A stretch of DNA of 58,615 nucleotides from Arcanobacterium sp. (GCA_022783665.1 JALFZJ010000039.1:1-58615); one strand, 5' to 3'. Positions 43,079-52,061 are shown, counted from the stretch's first letter. Notes: generated by a model from the letters alone, not told the origin. Made by a program: numbers and translations.

Positions 43079-44401
43079 ATGAGCCAAGCTGTGATGAAGG
43101 TGCGCGGCGGAAAACCGCTGCGTGGTGAAGTATCGGTGCGCGGCGCGAAGAACTTCGTATCCAAAGCGATGGTTGCGGCGCTCTTGACGAAAGAGACCTC
43201 AGTACTTCGCAACGTTCCTCTTATCCGCGATGTGGATGTAGTGAGCCAGCTCCTTCGCGCACACGGCGCCGAGGTGGATTACAACCAAGATGAGGGCGTA
43301 CTCACGATCACTCCCGCTGAACTCCATCTGCCTGATCCGTTCGAAATTGATCGCTTGGCTGGATCCTCACGCATCCCGATACTATTTGCCGGTCCTTTGC
43401 TTCATCGTCTCAGCGAGGCTTATATTCCGGATCTGGGCGGCTGCCATATCGGAGACCGTCCGGTAGATTTCCACCTCCAGGTGCTCGAAGATTTCGGAGC
43501 CATTCGTGAAGAGAAAGAATTTGGCCTTCACCTGCGCGCAGCGCGCAGACTCAAAGCTAAGAAGGTACATCTGCCATATCCTTCAGTGGGCGCTACGGAG
43601 CAAACGCTACTTGCTTCTGTGCTGGCAGATGGTATTACCGAACTTTCTGGTGCGGCTGTTGAGCCTGAGATCATGGACCTTATCAACGTGCTACAGAAGA
43701 TGGGCGCGTTGATCGACGTCAATACAGACCGCACGATTCACATCGAAGGTGTGCGTGAACTCCACGGTTTCCAACACACCGCTCTTGCTGATCGCATCGA
43801 GGCTGGCTCATGGGCGTGTGCTGCGCTCGCCACGCGGGGCGATATATATGTGCGTGGCGGCAAACAAGACTCAATGACGAGCTTTTTGAACATTTTCCGC
43901 AAGGTGGGCGGTGAGTTTACGGTAGACGACGACGGCATCCGTTTCTGGCATCCTGGTAGGCCGTTGCAATCACTTCCCATTGAGACGGGTGTACATCCCG
44001 GGTTTATGACCGACTGGCAGCAGCCCATGGTAGTGGCTTTGACTCAGGCTGAAGGCGTCTCGATCGTGCATGAAACTGTGTATGAGAATCGGTTCGGTTT
44101 CACCGAGGCTCTCAACCAAATGGGTGCACACATTCAGGTGTACCGTGAATGCTTAGGCGGGAAACAATGCCGGTTTGGGCTTGAAAACTTCTACCATTCC
44201 GCTGTGATACAAGGCCCCACACCGCTTGCAGGCGCAGATATTTTGGTGCCGGATCTGCGCGGAGGCTTCTCTCATCTCATTGCAGCACTCGCTGCTGAGG
44301 GGGAATCCACCGTGCGAGGAATCGATATTATCAACCGTGGGTATGAGCATTTCAATCGCAAGCTTGCCGCCCTCGGGGCAGATGTAGAATACACGGAGTA
44401 A
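43079..44401 (+). CDS. murA: UDP-N-acetylglucosamine 1-carboxyvinyltransferase
   Basis: 440 residues. Transfers enolpyruvate from PEP to UDP-GlcNAc, the first committed step of peptidoglycan precursor synthesis; the target of fosfomycin. Lys24-Asn25 in VRGAKNFVSKAMVAAL bind PEP, and the catalytic Cys122 is in DLGGCHIGDRPVDFH. A cysteine here (not aspartate) predicts fosfomycin sensitivity at the target level. LLHRLSEAYIPDLGG and RGGFSHLIAALAAEGESTVR are typical of the actinobacterial branch. Ribosome-binding site GGAAGGAG. 90 bp after leuD; 78 bp before ddl, so two cell-wall precursor genes sit together. Confidence 0.95.
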   Translation: MSQAVMKVRGGKPLRGEVSVRGAKNFVSKAMVAALLTKETSVLRNVPLIRDVDVVSQLLRAHGAEVDYNQDEGVLTITPAELHLPDPFEIDRLAGSSRIPILFAGPLLHRLSEAYIPDLGGCHIGDRPVDFHLQVLEDFGAIREEKEFGLHLRAARRLKAKKVHLPYPSVGATEQTLLASVLADGITELSGAAVEPEIMDLINVLQKMGALIDVNTDRTIHIEGVRELHGFQHTALADRIEAGSWACAALATRGDIYVRGGKQDSMTSFLNIFRKVGGEFTVDDDGIRFWHPGRPLQSLPIETGVHPGFMTDWQQPMVVALTQAEGVSIVHETVYENRFGFTEALNQMGAHIQVYRECLGGKQCRFGLENFYHSAVIQGPTPLAGADILVPDLRGGFSHLIAALAAEGESTVRGIDIINRGYEHFNRKLAALGADVEYTE

Positions 44402-44479
44402 AGGCAATTCCTGTTGTGCGCATCATTGCTAACAGATTGCTGTGCGCGTCGGGCCGTGTGCGGCCGCAGTGGGAAGTGA

Positions 44480-45703
44480 ATGGAGCAAAGGGTGAAGAGA
44501 GTAGACGACGGCGCGACACTGCCACCTACCCATACCTTGGGCGGAGATGAGTCGGCACGATTGCAGAGTTCACCAGCACCTGGAGGTGATGAGCGCATAC
44601 GGGTGGCGCTGATTTATGGTGGCACCTCTGGCGAGCACTCAATTTCATGCGCCACTGCGGGCGCAGTAATGGCAGCTTTAGATCCAAAGCGCTATGACGT
44701 CGTCTCTATAGGCATCCGACGTGACGGCACGTGGGTGCCAGGGGAGAGCGATCCAAGCAAACTCCAGCTTGGCGGAGCTACTACCGAGGTAGCCGACAGT
44801 GATGAACGCGTGATCGTGCCCCCGGGCAACGGCTCGAGTGAATGGTTCGCTGCTTGTGATAGCGAGCAGGGCATGCAGCTTCGATCCCTCGGCCATATTG
44901 ACGTTGCCTTCCCGCTACTTCATGGCCCGTTCGGAGAAGATGGCACCATCCAAGGGCTGTTTGAGATGGCCAATATCCCATACGTGGGATGTGGTGTATT
45001 TGCATCAGCTGCGGGCATGGACAAGCATTATATGAAGATTGTGCTCCACGATGCTGGTATCCCTACCACACCATCAATAGCTGTGACGCGCCAGCGGTGG
45101 GCCGTGGATCGCGCTGGAGTTTTGCAGGATGTGGCGAGCCTCGGATTACCGGTGTATGTCAAGCCAGCACGTGCTGGTTCTTCACTTGGGATCTCCCGCG
45201 TTGATACCATATCGCAGTTAGATCTTGCGATGGAAACGGCGCACAAGCATGATCCCAAGGTGCTGATTGAGGCTGAGGTGCGAGGCCGTGAAATCGAGTG
45301 TGCGGTGCTCGGCGGGCATGGTGTGGAGCCAGCGCGCGCCGCGTCCCCCGGGGAAGTGGTACTCGAAGCACGTAATGCTCAATTCTACGATTTTGAACAC
45401 AAATACGTTGATACCGAGGAGCTGCGCATGCAGGTGCCTGCGCACCTCGATTCTGAGGTAACTAGGCGTATTCAAGAAATGGCAGTACGCGCTTTCGATG
45501 CCTTCGCCTGCGAAGGTCTCGCACGCGTAGACTTTTTCCTCACCGAGTCAGGTGAGCTCCTCGTTAACGAAATCAATACGATGCCCGGATTCACTCCGTT
45601 CTCTATGTATCCCGTGATGTGGGAGAAGACGGGTTTGCCCTATCGTTCGCTTGTTGATGAACTCATCACCCTCGCTCTAGAGCGAGGTACAGGGCTGCGA
45701 TAG
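44480..45703 (+). CDS. ddl: D-alanine--D-alanine ligase
   Basis: 407 residues. Joins two D-alanines with ATP for the peptidoglycan stem. The ATP-grasp fold starts after a ~40-residue, poorly conserved N-terminal extension at RVALIYGGTSGEHSISCATA. FPLLHGPFGEDGTIQGLFEM, YVKPARAGSSLGISRVD (ATP loop), FEHKYVDTEE and LARVDFFLTESGELLVNEIN (metal ligands) with TMPGFTPFSMYP complete it. The start at 44480 is the family-compatible one, but a downstream GTG could remove most of the extension. Downstream of murA on the same strand. Confidence 0.95.
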   Translation: MEQRVKRVDDGATLPPTHTLGGDESARLQSSPAPGGDERIRVALIYGGTSGEHSISCATAGAVMAALDPKRYDVVSIGIRRDGTWVPGESDPSKLQLGGATTEVADSDERVIVPPGNGSSEWFAACDSEQGMQLRSLGHIDVAFPLLHGPFGEDGTIQGLFEMANIPYVGCGVFASAAGMDKHYMKIVLHDAGIPTTPSIAVTRQRWAVDRAGVLQDVASLGLPVYVKPARAGSSLGISRVDTISQLDLAMETAHKHDPKVLIEAEVRGREIECAVLGGHGVEPARAASPGEVVLEARNAQFYDFEHKYVDTEELRMQVPAHLDSEVTRRIQEMAVRAFDAFACEGLARVDFFLTESGELLVNEINTMPGFTPFSMYPVMWEKTGLPYRSLVDELITLALERGTGLR

Positions 45704-45755
45704 CGCGGCATGTGCGTACGCTGAGTGCTTCGTACTATTGCGCCGCAATGCAAGG

Positions 45756-45858
45756 ATCCCCGGTAGGCAAAGCCGGCAGGCATCCGTTATGCACTGTCAC
45801 TCTGTGCATGATGCCCTATGCTCAAGCTTTGTATACCGGGGATAGGTATACCGGGGAT
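45756..45858. repeat. Alternative stem-loop region between ddl and yceI
   Basis: ATCCCCGGTA (45756-45765) is perfectly complementary to TACCGGGGAT, present twice within a 15-bp tandem repeat (45831-45845 and 45846-45860). Between the arms lies a smaller hairpin, ATGCAC/GTGCAT (45789-45809). It sits between the converging stops of ddl and yceI, and may end both transcripts. Confidence 0.55.
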
Positions 45859-45875
45859 GCGATTGCGAAGAAAGA

Positions 45876-46427
45876 CTAGTCTTCCTGCTTGGTAGCTGCG
45901 ATTTCAATTTCGAGAGTGACGACGTCGCCAACCATCACGCCGCCAGCTTCGAGAGCAGCGTTCCACGTGAGACCGAATTCCTTGCGGGAAATCTTCGTCA
46001 GACCCTCAAAGCCGATGCGTGTATTTCCGTACGCGTCCACTACCGAACCGCCGAATTCAAACGGGATCGTCAGGGAGTTCGTCTTGCCTGCAACGGTAAG
46101 ATCACCCGTAACGTTCAGGGTTTCCTCATCTACGATCTCTACCTTTGTGGACTTGAAGATTACTTCAGGATTGTTCTCCGCGTCGAAGAAGTCACCTGAG
46201 CGCAGGTGCTTGTCACGTGCCTGGTTGCCCGTCTGGATAGAGGTCGTCTTAGCGTGAACCTCGATAGTGGAGTCTTCCAGATTCTCTCCAGCGCCGATAG
46301 CATAGCCCTCAAACTCATCGAATGAGCCGCGAACCTTCGTCACCATCGCGTGGCGTGCAATAAAGCCAAGACGTGAGTGGGCTGGATCGATAACGTACTT
46401 GCCTTGTAGCTCTTTCAATGTTGCCAT
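45876..46427 (-). CDS. yceI: YceI-family lipid-binding protein
   Basis: 183 residues from the ATG at 46427 (GGAG nine bases upstream). The YceI lipocalin-like beta-barrel binds long isoprenoids or similar lipids. Begins MATLKELQGKYVIDPAHSRL; the standard blocks are FIARHAMVTKVRGSFDEFEG, ARDKHLRSGDFFDAENNPEV, FKSTKVEIVDEETLNVTGDL and LTIPFEFGGSVVDAYGN. No signal peptide, so cytoplasmic, unlike the periplasmic E. coli protein but like many actinobacterial ones. The exact role is not known. Confidence 0.93.
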   Translation of the reverse strand: MATLKELQGKYVIDPAHSRLGFIARHAMVTKVRGSFDEFEGYAIGAGENLEDSTIEVHAKTTSIQTGNQARDKHLRSGDFFDAENNPEVIFKSTKVEIVDEETLNVTGDLTVAGKTNSLTIPFEFGGSVVDAYGNTRIGFEGLTKISRKEFGLTWNAALEAGGVMVGDVVTLEIEIAATKQED

Positions 46428-46628
46428 AATGATTTCTCCTTCATCTGCTTTGCGCGCTGCCACAATCGCCTGCAGGCTCTATGGCAGCGCGCATGATCTC
46501 GGTAATCGGCTCGCCCGGCCGGCTGGGAAATCAGAACCTGCGTCCCGGGCGCTTCCGAGGGGTAAAAGTCACGAAGTTCAAGATTCATTCCCGAAGCAGC
46601 GCATCGCGTATGCTCGTGTACTGAGCAC

Positions 46629-46653
46629 GGCGCGATAATGACGTTATCACGCC
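46629..46653. promoter_or_regulatory. 25-bp near-palindrome upstream of yceI
   Basis: GGCGCGATAA (46629-46638) and TTATCACGCC (46644-46653) form an inverted repeat with one mismatch around TGACG. It is about 200 bp upstream of the yceI start and 60 bp from the insertion sequence. It resembles a dimeric-regulator site; its target is unclear because the IS has separated it from whatever lay to its right. Confidence 0.4.
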
Positions 46654-46715
46654 GAAAAGAGGCCTATGTGACGCTCAGCACAGCGCAGTGGAGTGGTGTG
46701 GGGTGCTCGAGCAGC

Positions 46716-48055
46716 GGGCTAATAGACAAAAAATGTGTTTTATGATCAGGTTTTTCATTGGTGTGATAAGGGAAAGTCAGGGTTCTTGAGGTTGAGACGC
46801 TGAAAGTGGTTGCTTCGTTGACATCTGTCCGGTTACGTGCTTGGGGTGAGAAGACCAAACCCGCACGCCCGCCGCTGCCCGATTTGTCAGACCGTCACGA
46901 AGAAGAACGGCTCAACGAGTGCTGGCCGGCAGCGCTGGAGATGCCCGGCGTGTGGCCACAGCTTCACCAGCACTCATCGGCGCCAGCAACGCGAAAAACA
47001 GTTCCGCGAATTCGTTGAATTCATTACCGACACTGAACCCAAACGTCGCCTAACCGGCTCTACTCGGACGTGGGATCGCGATCACGCTTGGTGTTGGGAT
47101 ACCCGCCCGATCTGGGACATCACCGGAGAGGTTCATGACCAGATCTTCATCGACGGGACCTACATCGCTCACGGCTGGTGCGTCTTGGTGGCGGCTAGCA
47201 CTGACGGTGTTATCGCCTACCAGCTGTGCGCCAAAGAATCTAAAGCCGCCTACACGGCCTTACTGTCGCGTATCCCTGCCCCGGCCGTGGTCACCACCGA
47301 CGGGAACAAAGGCGCCCTAGCCGCGATCAAAACCTGCTGGCCCACCGCCCGTATTCAACGCTGCTTGGTCCATATCCAACGCAACATCCGCCGCACCACC
47401 ACCTCTAGGCCGCGTATCAAGCAGCATAAAGCGTTGTACAAGCTCGCCTTGGACCTGACGAAAATCACCACCACCGAGGAAGCGATCGAGTGGCAAAAAG
47501 GCCTATCGGCCTTTCACAGCCTTTATGATCAGTGGCTAGCCGAACGTACCTACAAACACACCGTCCCGGCCTCACAAGTGCCTAAGTTCGCGGTCAATAA
47601 CAAGTCCTGGTGGTACACCCACCACCACACCCGGCGCATCGTTCGCTCCCTAGACAGATACGTCAAAGACAATGTGCTGTTCACCTACCTCGACCTGGGC
47701 ATCGACCGCGCCCAACCACTAGCGGCAACGACGAACCCGCTCGAAGGAGGCATCAACGCGCCGTTGAAAGGTTTCCTCCACGCTCACCGTGGCTGGTCAG
47801 AAGAGCACATGCTCACCGCCTTGGACTACTGGCTCTACAACCGCTCCATCAACCCTCAGCCCCTAGAAACTTTCATCACTAACACACGCCAGGCTCGGCC
47901 TGAACCCAACCCCAAACCCACCTCCGACCAGCCAACCGAGATCGACAACCACATCGACCACGAACACCCCTGGGAAGACGGACTCCACATCCGAAAAGGC
48001 TGGATCCAAAACTAACGACACGCCCGGATAAGACACATATTTTGTCTATTAACCC
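46716..48055 (+). mobile_element. Complete insertion sequence, IS1249-like (IS256 superfamily)
   Basis: 1340 bp. The terminal inverted repeats are 28 bp, starting GGGCTAATAGACAAAA at the left and, read inward, GGGTTAATAGACAAAA at the right, with three mismatches overall. Flanking 8-bp direct repeats CGAGCAGC (46708-46715 and 48056-48063) are the target duplication, the length expected for this group. The single transposase gene is intact, so the element may still be active. Confidence 0.9.
46837..48015 (+). CDS. IS1249-family transposase
   Basis: 392 residues from a GTG at 46837 (a second GTG lies three codons later). The N-terminal zinc ribbon is RRCPICQTVTKKNG followed by RWRCPACGHSF (CxxC...CxxC). 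The DDE core includes DQIFIDGTYIAHGWCVLVAA (first Asp), PAVVTTDGNKGALAAIK (second Asp) and ATTNPLEGGINAPLKGFLHA (Glu). PTARIQRCLVHIQRNIRR is the CxxH block characteristic of IS256/MULE-type transposases. Length and domain order are normal, with no frameshift. The C-terminal ~40 residues are proline-rich and hydrophilic. Confidence 0.92.
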   Translation: MLGVRRPNPHARRCPICQTVTKKNGSTSAGRQRWRCPACGHSFTSTHRRQQREKQFREFVEFITDTEPKRRLTGSTRTWDRDHAWCWDTRPIWDITGEVHDQIFIDGTYIAHGWCVLVAASTDGVIAYQLCAKESKAAYTALLSRIPAPAVVTTDGNKGALAAIKTCWPTARIQRCLVHIQRNIRRTTTSRPRIKQHKALYKLALDLTKITTTEEAIEWQKGLSAFHSLYDQWLAERTYKHTVPASQVPKFAVNNKSWWYTHHHTRRIVRSLDRYVKDNVLFTYLDLGIDRAQPLAATTNPLEGGINAPLKGFLHAHRGWSEEHMLTALDYWLYNRSINPQPLETFITNTRQARPEPNPKPTSDQPTEIDNHIDHEHPWEDGLHIRKGWIQN

Positions 48056-48136
48056 CGAGCAGCACGGCGGAGTGGATTGGTGTGGGGTGCTCGAGCAGCA
48101 CGGGATCTCATGCATGGGCGCAGGAACGTACGCAAA

Positions 48137-48167
48137 AGGGCTGAACATATCAGATATGTTCAGCCCT
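48137..48167 (-). terminator. Rho-independent terminator for rpmB
   Basis: A perfect 15-bp inverted repeat (48137-48151 and 48153-48167, AGGGCTGAACATATC and its complement) is followed on the minus strand by TTTT. It lies 112 bp past the rpmB stop. Confidence 0.85.
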
Positions 48168-48278
48168 CCGCTAGCACCGCCATTCATGCACACGATGTGC
48201 GATAGCTAGGCCGCAGCCACTATTGAATTGGTTGCGTATCCATACGCGGCTCATACACGCACAAGTGTATGCCGTGTA

Positions 48279-48470
48279 TCAGATATTGCGCGTCACCTTG
48301 CCAGCCTTGAGGCAGGAGGTGCATACATTCAGGCGCTTTGGCGTGTTATTCACGAGTGCGCGCACTCGCTGAATGTTAGGGTTCCAACGGCGATTCGTGC
48401 GCCGATGAGAGTGTGACACGCTCTTGCCAAACTCTGGACCCTTGCCGCACACGTCACATACTGAGGCCAC
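48279..48470 (-). CDS. rpmB: 50S ribosomal protein L28
   Basis: 63 residues, starting with GTG at 48470 (AAGGAG at good spacing; longer frames upstream lack a ribosome-binding site). Sequence [20 protein letters not shown] followed by [20 protein letters not shown] is diagnostic. Two CxxC pairs (CDVC, CTSC) make it the zinc-binding form, whose cysteine-free paralogue is normally the Zur-controlled one. It stands divergent from recG, with a 280-bp gap holding 15-bp repeats. rpmG, often beside it, is not present. Confidence 0.95.
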   Translation of the reverse strand: MASVCDVCGKGPEFGKSVSHSHRRTNRRWNPNIQRVRALVNNTPKRLNVCTSCLKAGKVTRNI

Positions 48471-48491
48471 GAGTATCTCCTTACGTCTATT

Positions 48492-48528
48492 CTGTGGGCA
48501 TACGCCTCTATTCCTGTGGGCATACGCC
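48492..48528. repeat. 15-bp direct repeats in the rpmB leader/promoter
   Basis: CTGTGGGCATACGCC occurs at 48492-48506 and 48514-48528 (22-bp spacing, two helical turns), with a shorter match GGCATACGCC at 48596-48605. They lie 22-58 bp upstream of the rpmB GTG. A TGATAACGTTTTGA near-palindrome is at 48630-48643. Confidence 0.6.
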
Positions 48529-48750
48529 ACATGAGGGGATAAAACCCACTCACAGTGGAAACCACCGGATATGAGCTGCTCATCCCAGATGCGTAGGCAT
48601 ACGCCTGCCACTAAATGGCAACTCCACAATGATAACGTTTTGAACTCTTGTATTCCAAGTGAGCAGCGGCGTGGTTTTCCTTACCTTTTTGCCCTGCTGT
48701 AAAGCATTTTCGCTGTAGTGTAGCGTAGTAGGAAAGGGGAGGGGGACGCA

Positions 48751-50994
48751 ATGCCTGAACAATCCGCACTTCGCAGCGAAACTTCGGGCATCATGGATCA
48801 TCCCCTTGAACGCTACATAGGAAAACGCAGCGCCAATAAACTTGCCAAGCTCGGCCTTCGAACCGTATCAGAGTTGATATTCCACGTGCCGTTCCGGCTT
48901 GCAGAACGCGGAGCGCTGATGCCAATCGAGGCAATCACCGAGGGTGAAGCAGTTACAGTCGTAGCCCAAGTGATAGCTTCAGAGATACGCCAGATGCATC
49001 AACGCAGAGGCTTCATCTTGAACGTGACGATTGCAGACGGCGTCAACACTCTTGAACTCACGTTCTTCTCGAAGAGCTCGCGGCCGCTCAATTACCATAA
49101 ATCCCAGCTAGCAGTGGGGAGCATTGCGGTGTTTTCCGGTACCGTGAGCCGCTACAGAGGAAAGCTTCAGCTCACCCATCCCCAATATGAAGCACTAGAT
49201 TCACCGGACCACGTTGACGCTGAACGTATCACCGCCCCAATTCCGATATATCACGCTGGGGCTACAGTGGCATCGTGGAATATCGCCAAAGCCGTCTCGC
49301 TCGTGTTGCCACTGCTCACGCCCAGTGATGTACCCGATCCACTCCCAGAAGCTATCCGCGCCTCCCGAGATTTACCCGCTCGGCTCGACGCGCTCCGCAT
49401 CCTTCATTCGCCTCCTGATCGCCACGCCTGGGAGGAAGCCCAGAGGTATATGGCATACAGTGAAGCATTCTTGCTCCAAGCCACGAACCGCTACGCGCGC
49501 AGGCAAAGCACCCTTGCGCCAGCCCCCGTGATCGCCGATCCTTCGCCTGAGTGGAGCCAAGGCGATAGCGCTGCAACCGGCCAAGCCTCACATAGCCAAG
49601 CCAGTGCGCTCGCATCTTTTGCCCGCCGTCTACCCTTCAAACTCACGGCAGGGCAACGAGATGTATTTACTGAGATCTATCATGACCTCGGGCGCACGGT
49701 GCCCATGCGCAGACTCCTCCAAGGAGACGTAGGTACGGGCAAGACGATAGTCGCCCTATTGGCGATGCTCCAAGTGATTGATTCGGGGCATCAGGCTGTA
49801 TTGCTCGCACCCACCGAGGTGCTCGCCCAGCAGCACTACGAATCGATCATGAATATGCTCGGCGAACTCGGCCATGGCGGCGAGTTAGGGGCCTCAGGCG
49901 AGGCTGTGCGCGTGCGTATGCTCACGGGGTCGCTACCTGAAGCGCGCAAACGGGTAGCGCTGGCAGAGGTGGCATCTGGCCAGGCGCAACTCATCATTGG
50001 CACCCATGCACTGATTCAGCCCGGGGTGCACATACCGTTTCTAGGCTTAGTAGTGGTAGATGAACAGCACCGATTTGGTGTGGAGCAGCGAGACCACCTT
50101 GCCACGGGCGCTCACCTCCTAGTGATGACTGCCACCCCGATTCCAAGAACCGTTGCCATCACGATATTCGGTGATCTCGATGTGTCGTCGTTAAAGGAAC
50201 TCCCTGCGGGCCGGGCGCCCATCACCACCACCTTGGTACCAGCAGCGAATGAACGGTGGATGGCCCGTGTATGGAGCAGGGCGCGAGAGGAGATAGACGC
50301 CGGTGGGCGGGTATACGTCGTGTGCCCGCGTATTCGCCGTGGTAGTAATGACGATGAGATTCTAGACGGCGAGGGAGCAGATCTGGCATCTGTGGAGGAC
50401 ACCTACGAGCAGCTTTCTCAGATGCCGGCGCTTCACGGTATCGGTATCGGTGTGCTCCACGGCCAATTGCCAACCGAAGAGAAAACCACTGTAATGCAAG
50501 CATTTGCACAAGGGGAGGTACCCCTACTGATTGCTACCACAGTGATCGAGGTAGGCGTAGATGTGCCGGAGGCTACCATGATGGTGATTCTAGACGCCGA
50601 TCGCTTCGGCCTTTCCCAACTCCACCAGTTACGCGGGAGAATCGGGCGCGGACACAAGCCGAGCCTATGCCTTGCCGTGCACAGCGCTGCGGACGGATCT
50701 CTTGCCCGCGAGCGTCTCGATGCTTTCGCAAGTACGACTGATGGTTTCAAATTGGCGCAAAGAGATCTCGAGTTGCGTTCAGAAGGCAATGTGCTTGGAG
50801 TTGAGCAATCAGGGAAGCGTTCGTCGCTGCAATTCTTGCGCGTACTGCATGATGCCGATATTATCGACGAAACAAAGGCATGGGTGGATCATATCTTTGC
50901 GAGCGACCCCGATCTGAGCGAACATCAAGAACTCTTAGGCCAGGTGCTTCAAATGCAGCGCGCCAATGCAGCCCAGTATCTTGACAAAAGCTAA
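48751..50994 (+). CDS. recG: ATP-dependent DNA helicase RecG
   Basis: 747 residues. Reverses stalled replication forks and branch-migrates Holliday junctions. The N-terminal wedge/OB domain runs to about 270 (LSELIFHVPFRL-like VSELIFHVPFRLAERGALMP). The helicase core has RLLQGDVGTGKTIVALLAML (Walker A), VVVDEQHRFGVEQRDHLATG (motif II), VMTATPIPRTVAITIFGDLD (motif III) and LSQLHQLRGRIGRGHKPSLC (motif VI). The start ATG has GGGGAGGGGG upstream. It is the first gene of a run with rsmD (18-bp gap) and coaD, a conserved actinobacterial order. Confidence 0.96.
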   Translation: MPEQSALRSETSGIMDHPLERYIGKRSANKLAKLGLRTVSELIFHVPFRLAERGALMPIEAITEGEAVTVVAQVIASEIRQMHQRRGFILNVTIADGVNTLELTFFSKSSRPLNYHKSQLAVGSIAVFSGTVSRYRGKLQLTHPQYEALDSPDHVDAERITAPIPIYHAGATVASWNIAKAVSLVLPLLTPSDVPDPLPEAIRASRDLPARLDALRILHSPPDRHAWEEAQRYMAYSEAFLLQATNRYARRQSTLAPAPVIADPSPEWSQGDSAATGQASHSQASALASFARRLPFKLTAGQRDVFTEIYHDLGRTVPMRRLLQGDVGTGKTIVALLAMLQVIDSGHQAVLLAPTEVLAQQHYESIMNMLGELGHGGELGASGEAVRVRMLTGSLPEARKRVALAEVASGQAQLIIGTHALIQPGVHIPFLGLVVVDEQHRFGVEQRDHLATGAHLLVMTATPIPRTVAITIFGDLDVSSLKELPAGRAPITTTLVPAANERWMARVWSRAREEIDAGGRVYVVCPRIRRGSNDDEILDGEGADLASVEDTYEQLSQMPALHGIGIGVLHGQLPTEEKTTVMQAFAQGEVPLLIATTVIEVGVDVPEATMMVILDADRFGLSQLHQLRGRIGRGHKPSLCLAVHSAADGSLARERLDAFASTTDGFKLAQRDLELRSEGNVLGVEQSGKRSSLQFLRVLHDADIIDETKAWVDHIFASDPDLSEHQELLGQVLQMQRANAAQYLDKS

Positions 50995-51012
50995 CCCTCA
51001 GGAGGTGCACAC

Positions 51013-51582
51013 GTGACGCGCATAGTAGCAGGAAGCGCAAAAGGGCATCAGCTTAAAGTGCCACCGCGTGGCACCCGCCCTACGTCGGAGAGAGTAAGAG
51101 AAGGGCTTTTTTCACGCCTCGAGCATTACGGATATATACAGGGATGCAATGTACTCGATCTTTTCGGCGGAACGGGCGCGATCGCGCTCGAAGCGAAATC
51201 GAGAGGCGCAGCCAACGTCGTCTGCGTAGAAAACGCACCAAGTGCGATCAATACGATTAGAACGAATATCCGCGCCACAGGCCTTGATATCCGCCTCGCT
51301 ACGCAAAGCGTAGAAAGCTATCTTTCAGGGCCACCGGAGTACGCGTGGGATCTCGTGTTTCTCGATCCTCCGTATGCATTCGCTGATGATGCGCTGGATC
51401 AACTCCTGGAGCGTCTTGTGCCGTATCTGGCTGATGATGCGCTGGTGGTAGTGGAACGAGACAAGAAATCCCCCGAACCCCACTGGCCTGGCGGCCTTGT
51501 TCAAGACGACGATCGCAGATGGGGTGATACAAGAGTGTGGTCGGCCGTGGTGGGAGAATCTCGTAATACACTAGCCACATGA
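51013..51582 (+). CDS. rsmD: 16S rRNA (guanine966-N2)-methyltransferase RsmD
   Basis: 189 residues, GTG start with AGGAGG nine bases upstream. Methylates G966 of 16S rRNA in the assembled small subunit using SAM. RIVAGSAKGHQLKVPPRGTR opens the family; PTSERVREGLFSRLEHYG follows; the SAM site is NVLDLFGGTGAIALEAKSRG and the catalytic motif DLVFLDPPYAF (DPPY). The stop overlaps the coaD ATG (ATGA). Confidence 0.95.
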   Translation: MTRIVAGSAKGHQLKVPPRGTRPTSERVREGLFSRLEHYGYIQGCNVLDLFGGTGAIALEAKSRGAANVVCVENAPSAINTIRTNIRATGLDIRLATQSVESYLSGPPEYAWDLVFLDPPYAFADDALDQLLERLVPYLADDALVVVERDKKSPEPHWPGGLVQDDDRRWGDTRVWSAVVGESRNTLAT

Positions 51583-52061
51583 GTACAGCGATTTGCCCAG
51601 GATCCTTCGATCCGATCACGCTCGGCCACGTAGATGTGGTGCGTCGGGCGAGCACAATGTTCGATTATGTGATCGTAGCGGTAGCGCACAACGCCAGGAA
51701 GAGCTATATGTTCAGCAATGATGAACGCATCGCGCTCGCGCAGGACGCTCTCGCGGATCTGGAGAACGTGCGCGTGGAACTTGCGGAAGGATTAATCGCT
51801 AATTTTGCCCGCGATCACGGCGCATCTGCCATTGTAAAAGGTTTGCGTGGCACCGCCGATTATGACGACGAGCAAGCCATGGCGCTATTGAACAGGTACC
51901 TTTCTGGTATAGAGACGGTGTTTATTATGGGTGGTACCGAATATAATCATGTGGCGTCGTCATTCGTCAAAGAAATCGCGCACTATGGTGGAAACATTGA
52001 AGGCCTCGTGCCGGCGTCAGTAGCGCAGGCATTGACACAGAAAGTAGCAGAAAATGGCTGA
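51579..52061 (+). CDS. coaD: Phosphopantetheine adenylyltransferase
   Basis: 160 residues. Makes dephospho-CoA from 4'-phosphopantetheine and ATP. The nucleotidyltransferase motif is CPGSFDPITLGHVDVVRRAS (T/HxGH form), with RGTADYDDEQAMALLNRYLS and the second motif VASSFVKEIAHYGGN (ISSTxVRE-like). Overlaps rsmD by 4 bp and the next gene by 8 bp, so translation of all three is coupled. Confidence 0.96.
   Translation: MSTAICPGSFDPITLGHVDVVRRASTMFDYVIVAVAHNARKSYMFSNDERIALAQDALADLENVRVELAEGLIANFARDHGASAIVKGLRGTADYDDEQAMALLNRYLSGIETVFIMGGTEYNHVASSFVKEIAHYGGNIEGLVPASVAQALTQKVAENG

Larger units (their letters stand above)
46677..48096. repeat. 36-bp tandem repeat split by the insertion sequence
   Basis: Units at 46677-46712 and 48061-48096 are 33/36 identical, each ending GTGTGGGGTGCTCGAGC. 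Removing the IS and one copy of its 8-bp target duplication puts the units directly side by side. The last bases contain a short palindrome (GTGCT...AGCAC). Confidence 0.85.

Noticed and set aside
46837..48015. Transposase as a decayed copy
   Set aside because: Zinc ribbon, both Asp blocks, the CxxH block and the Glu block are in one frame, with intact ends and target duplication.
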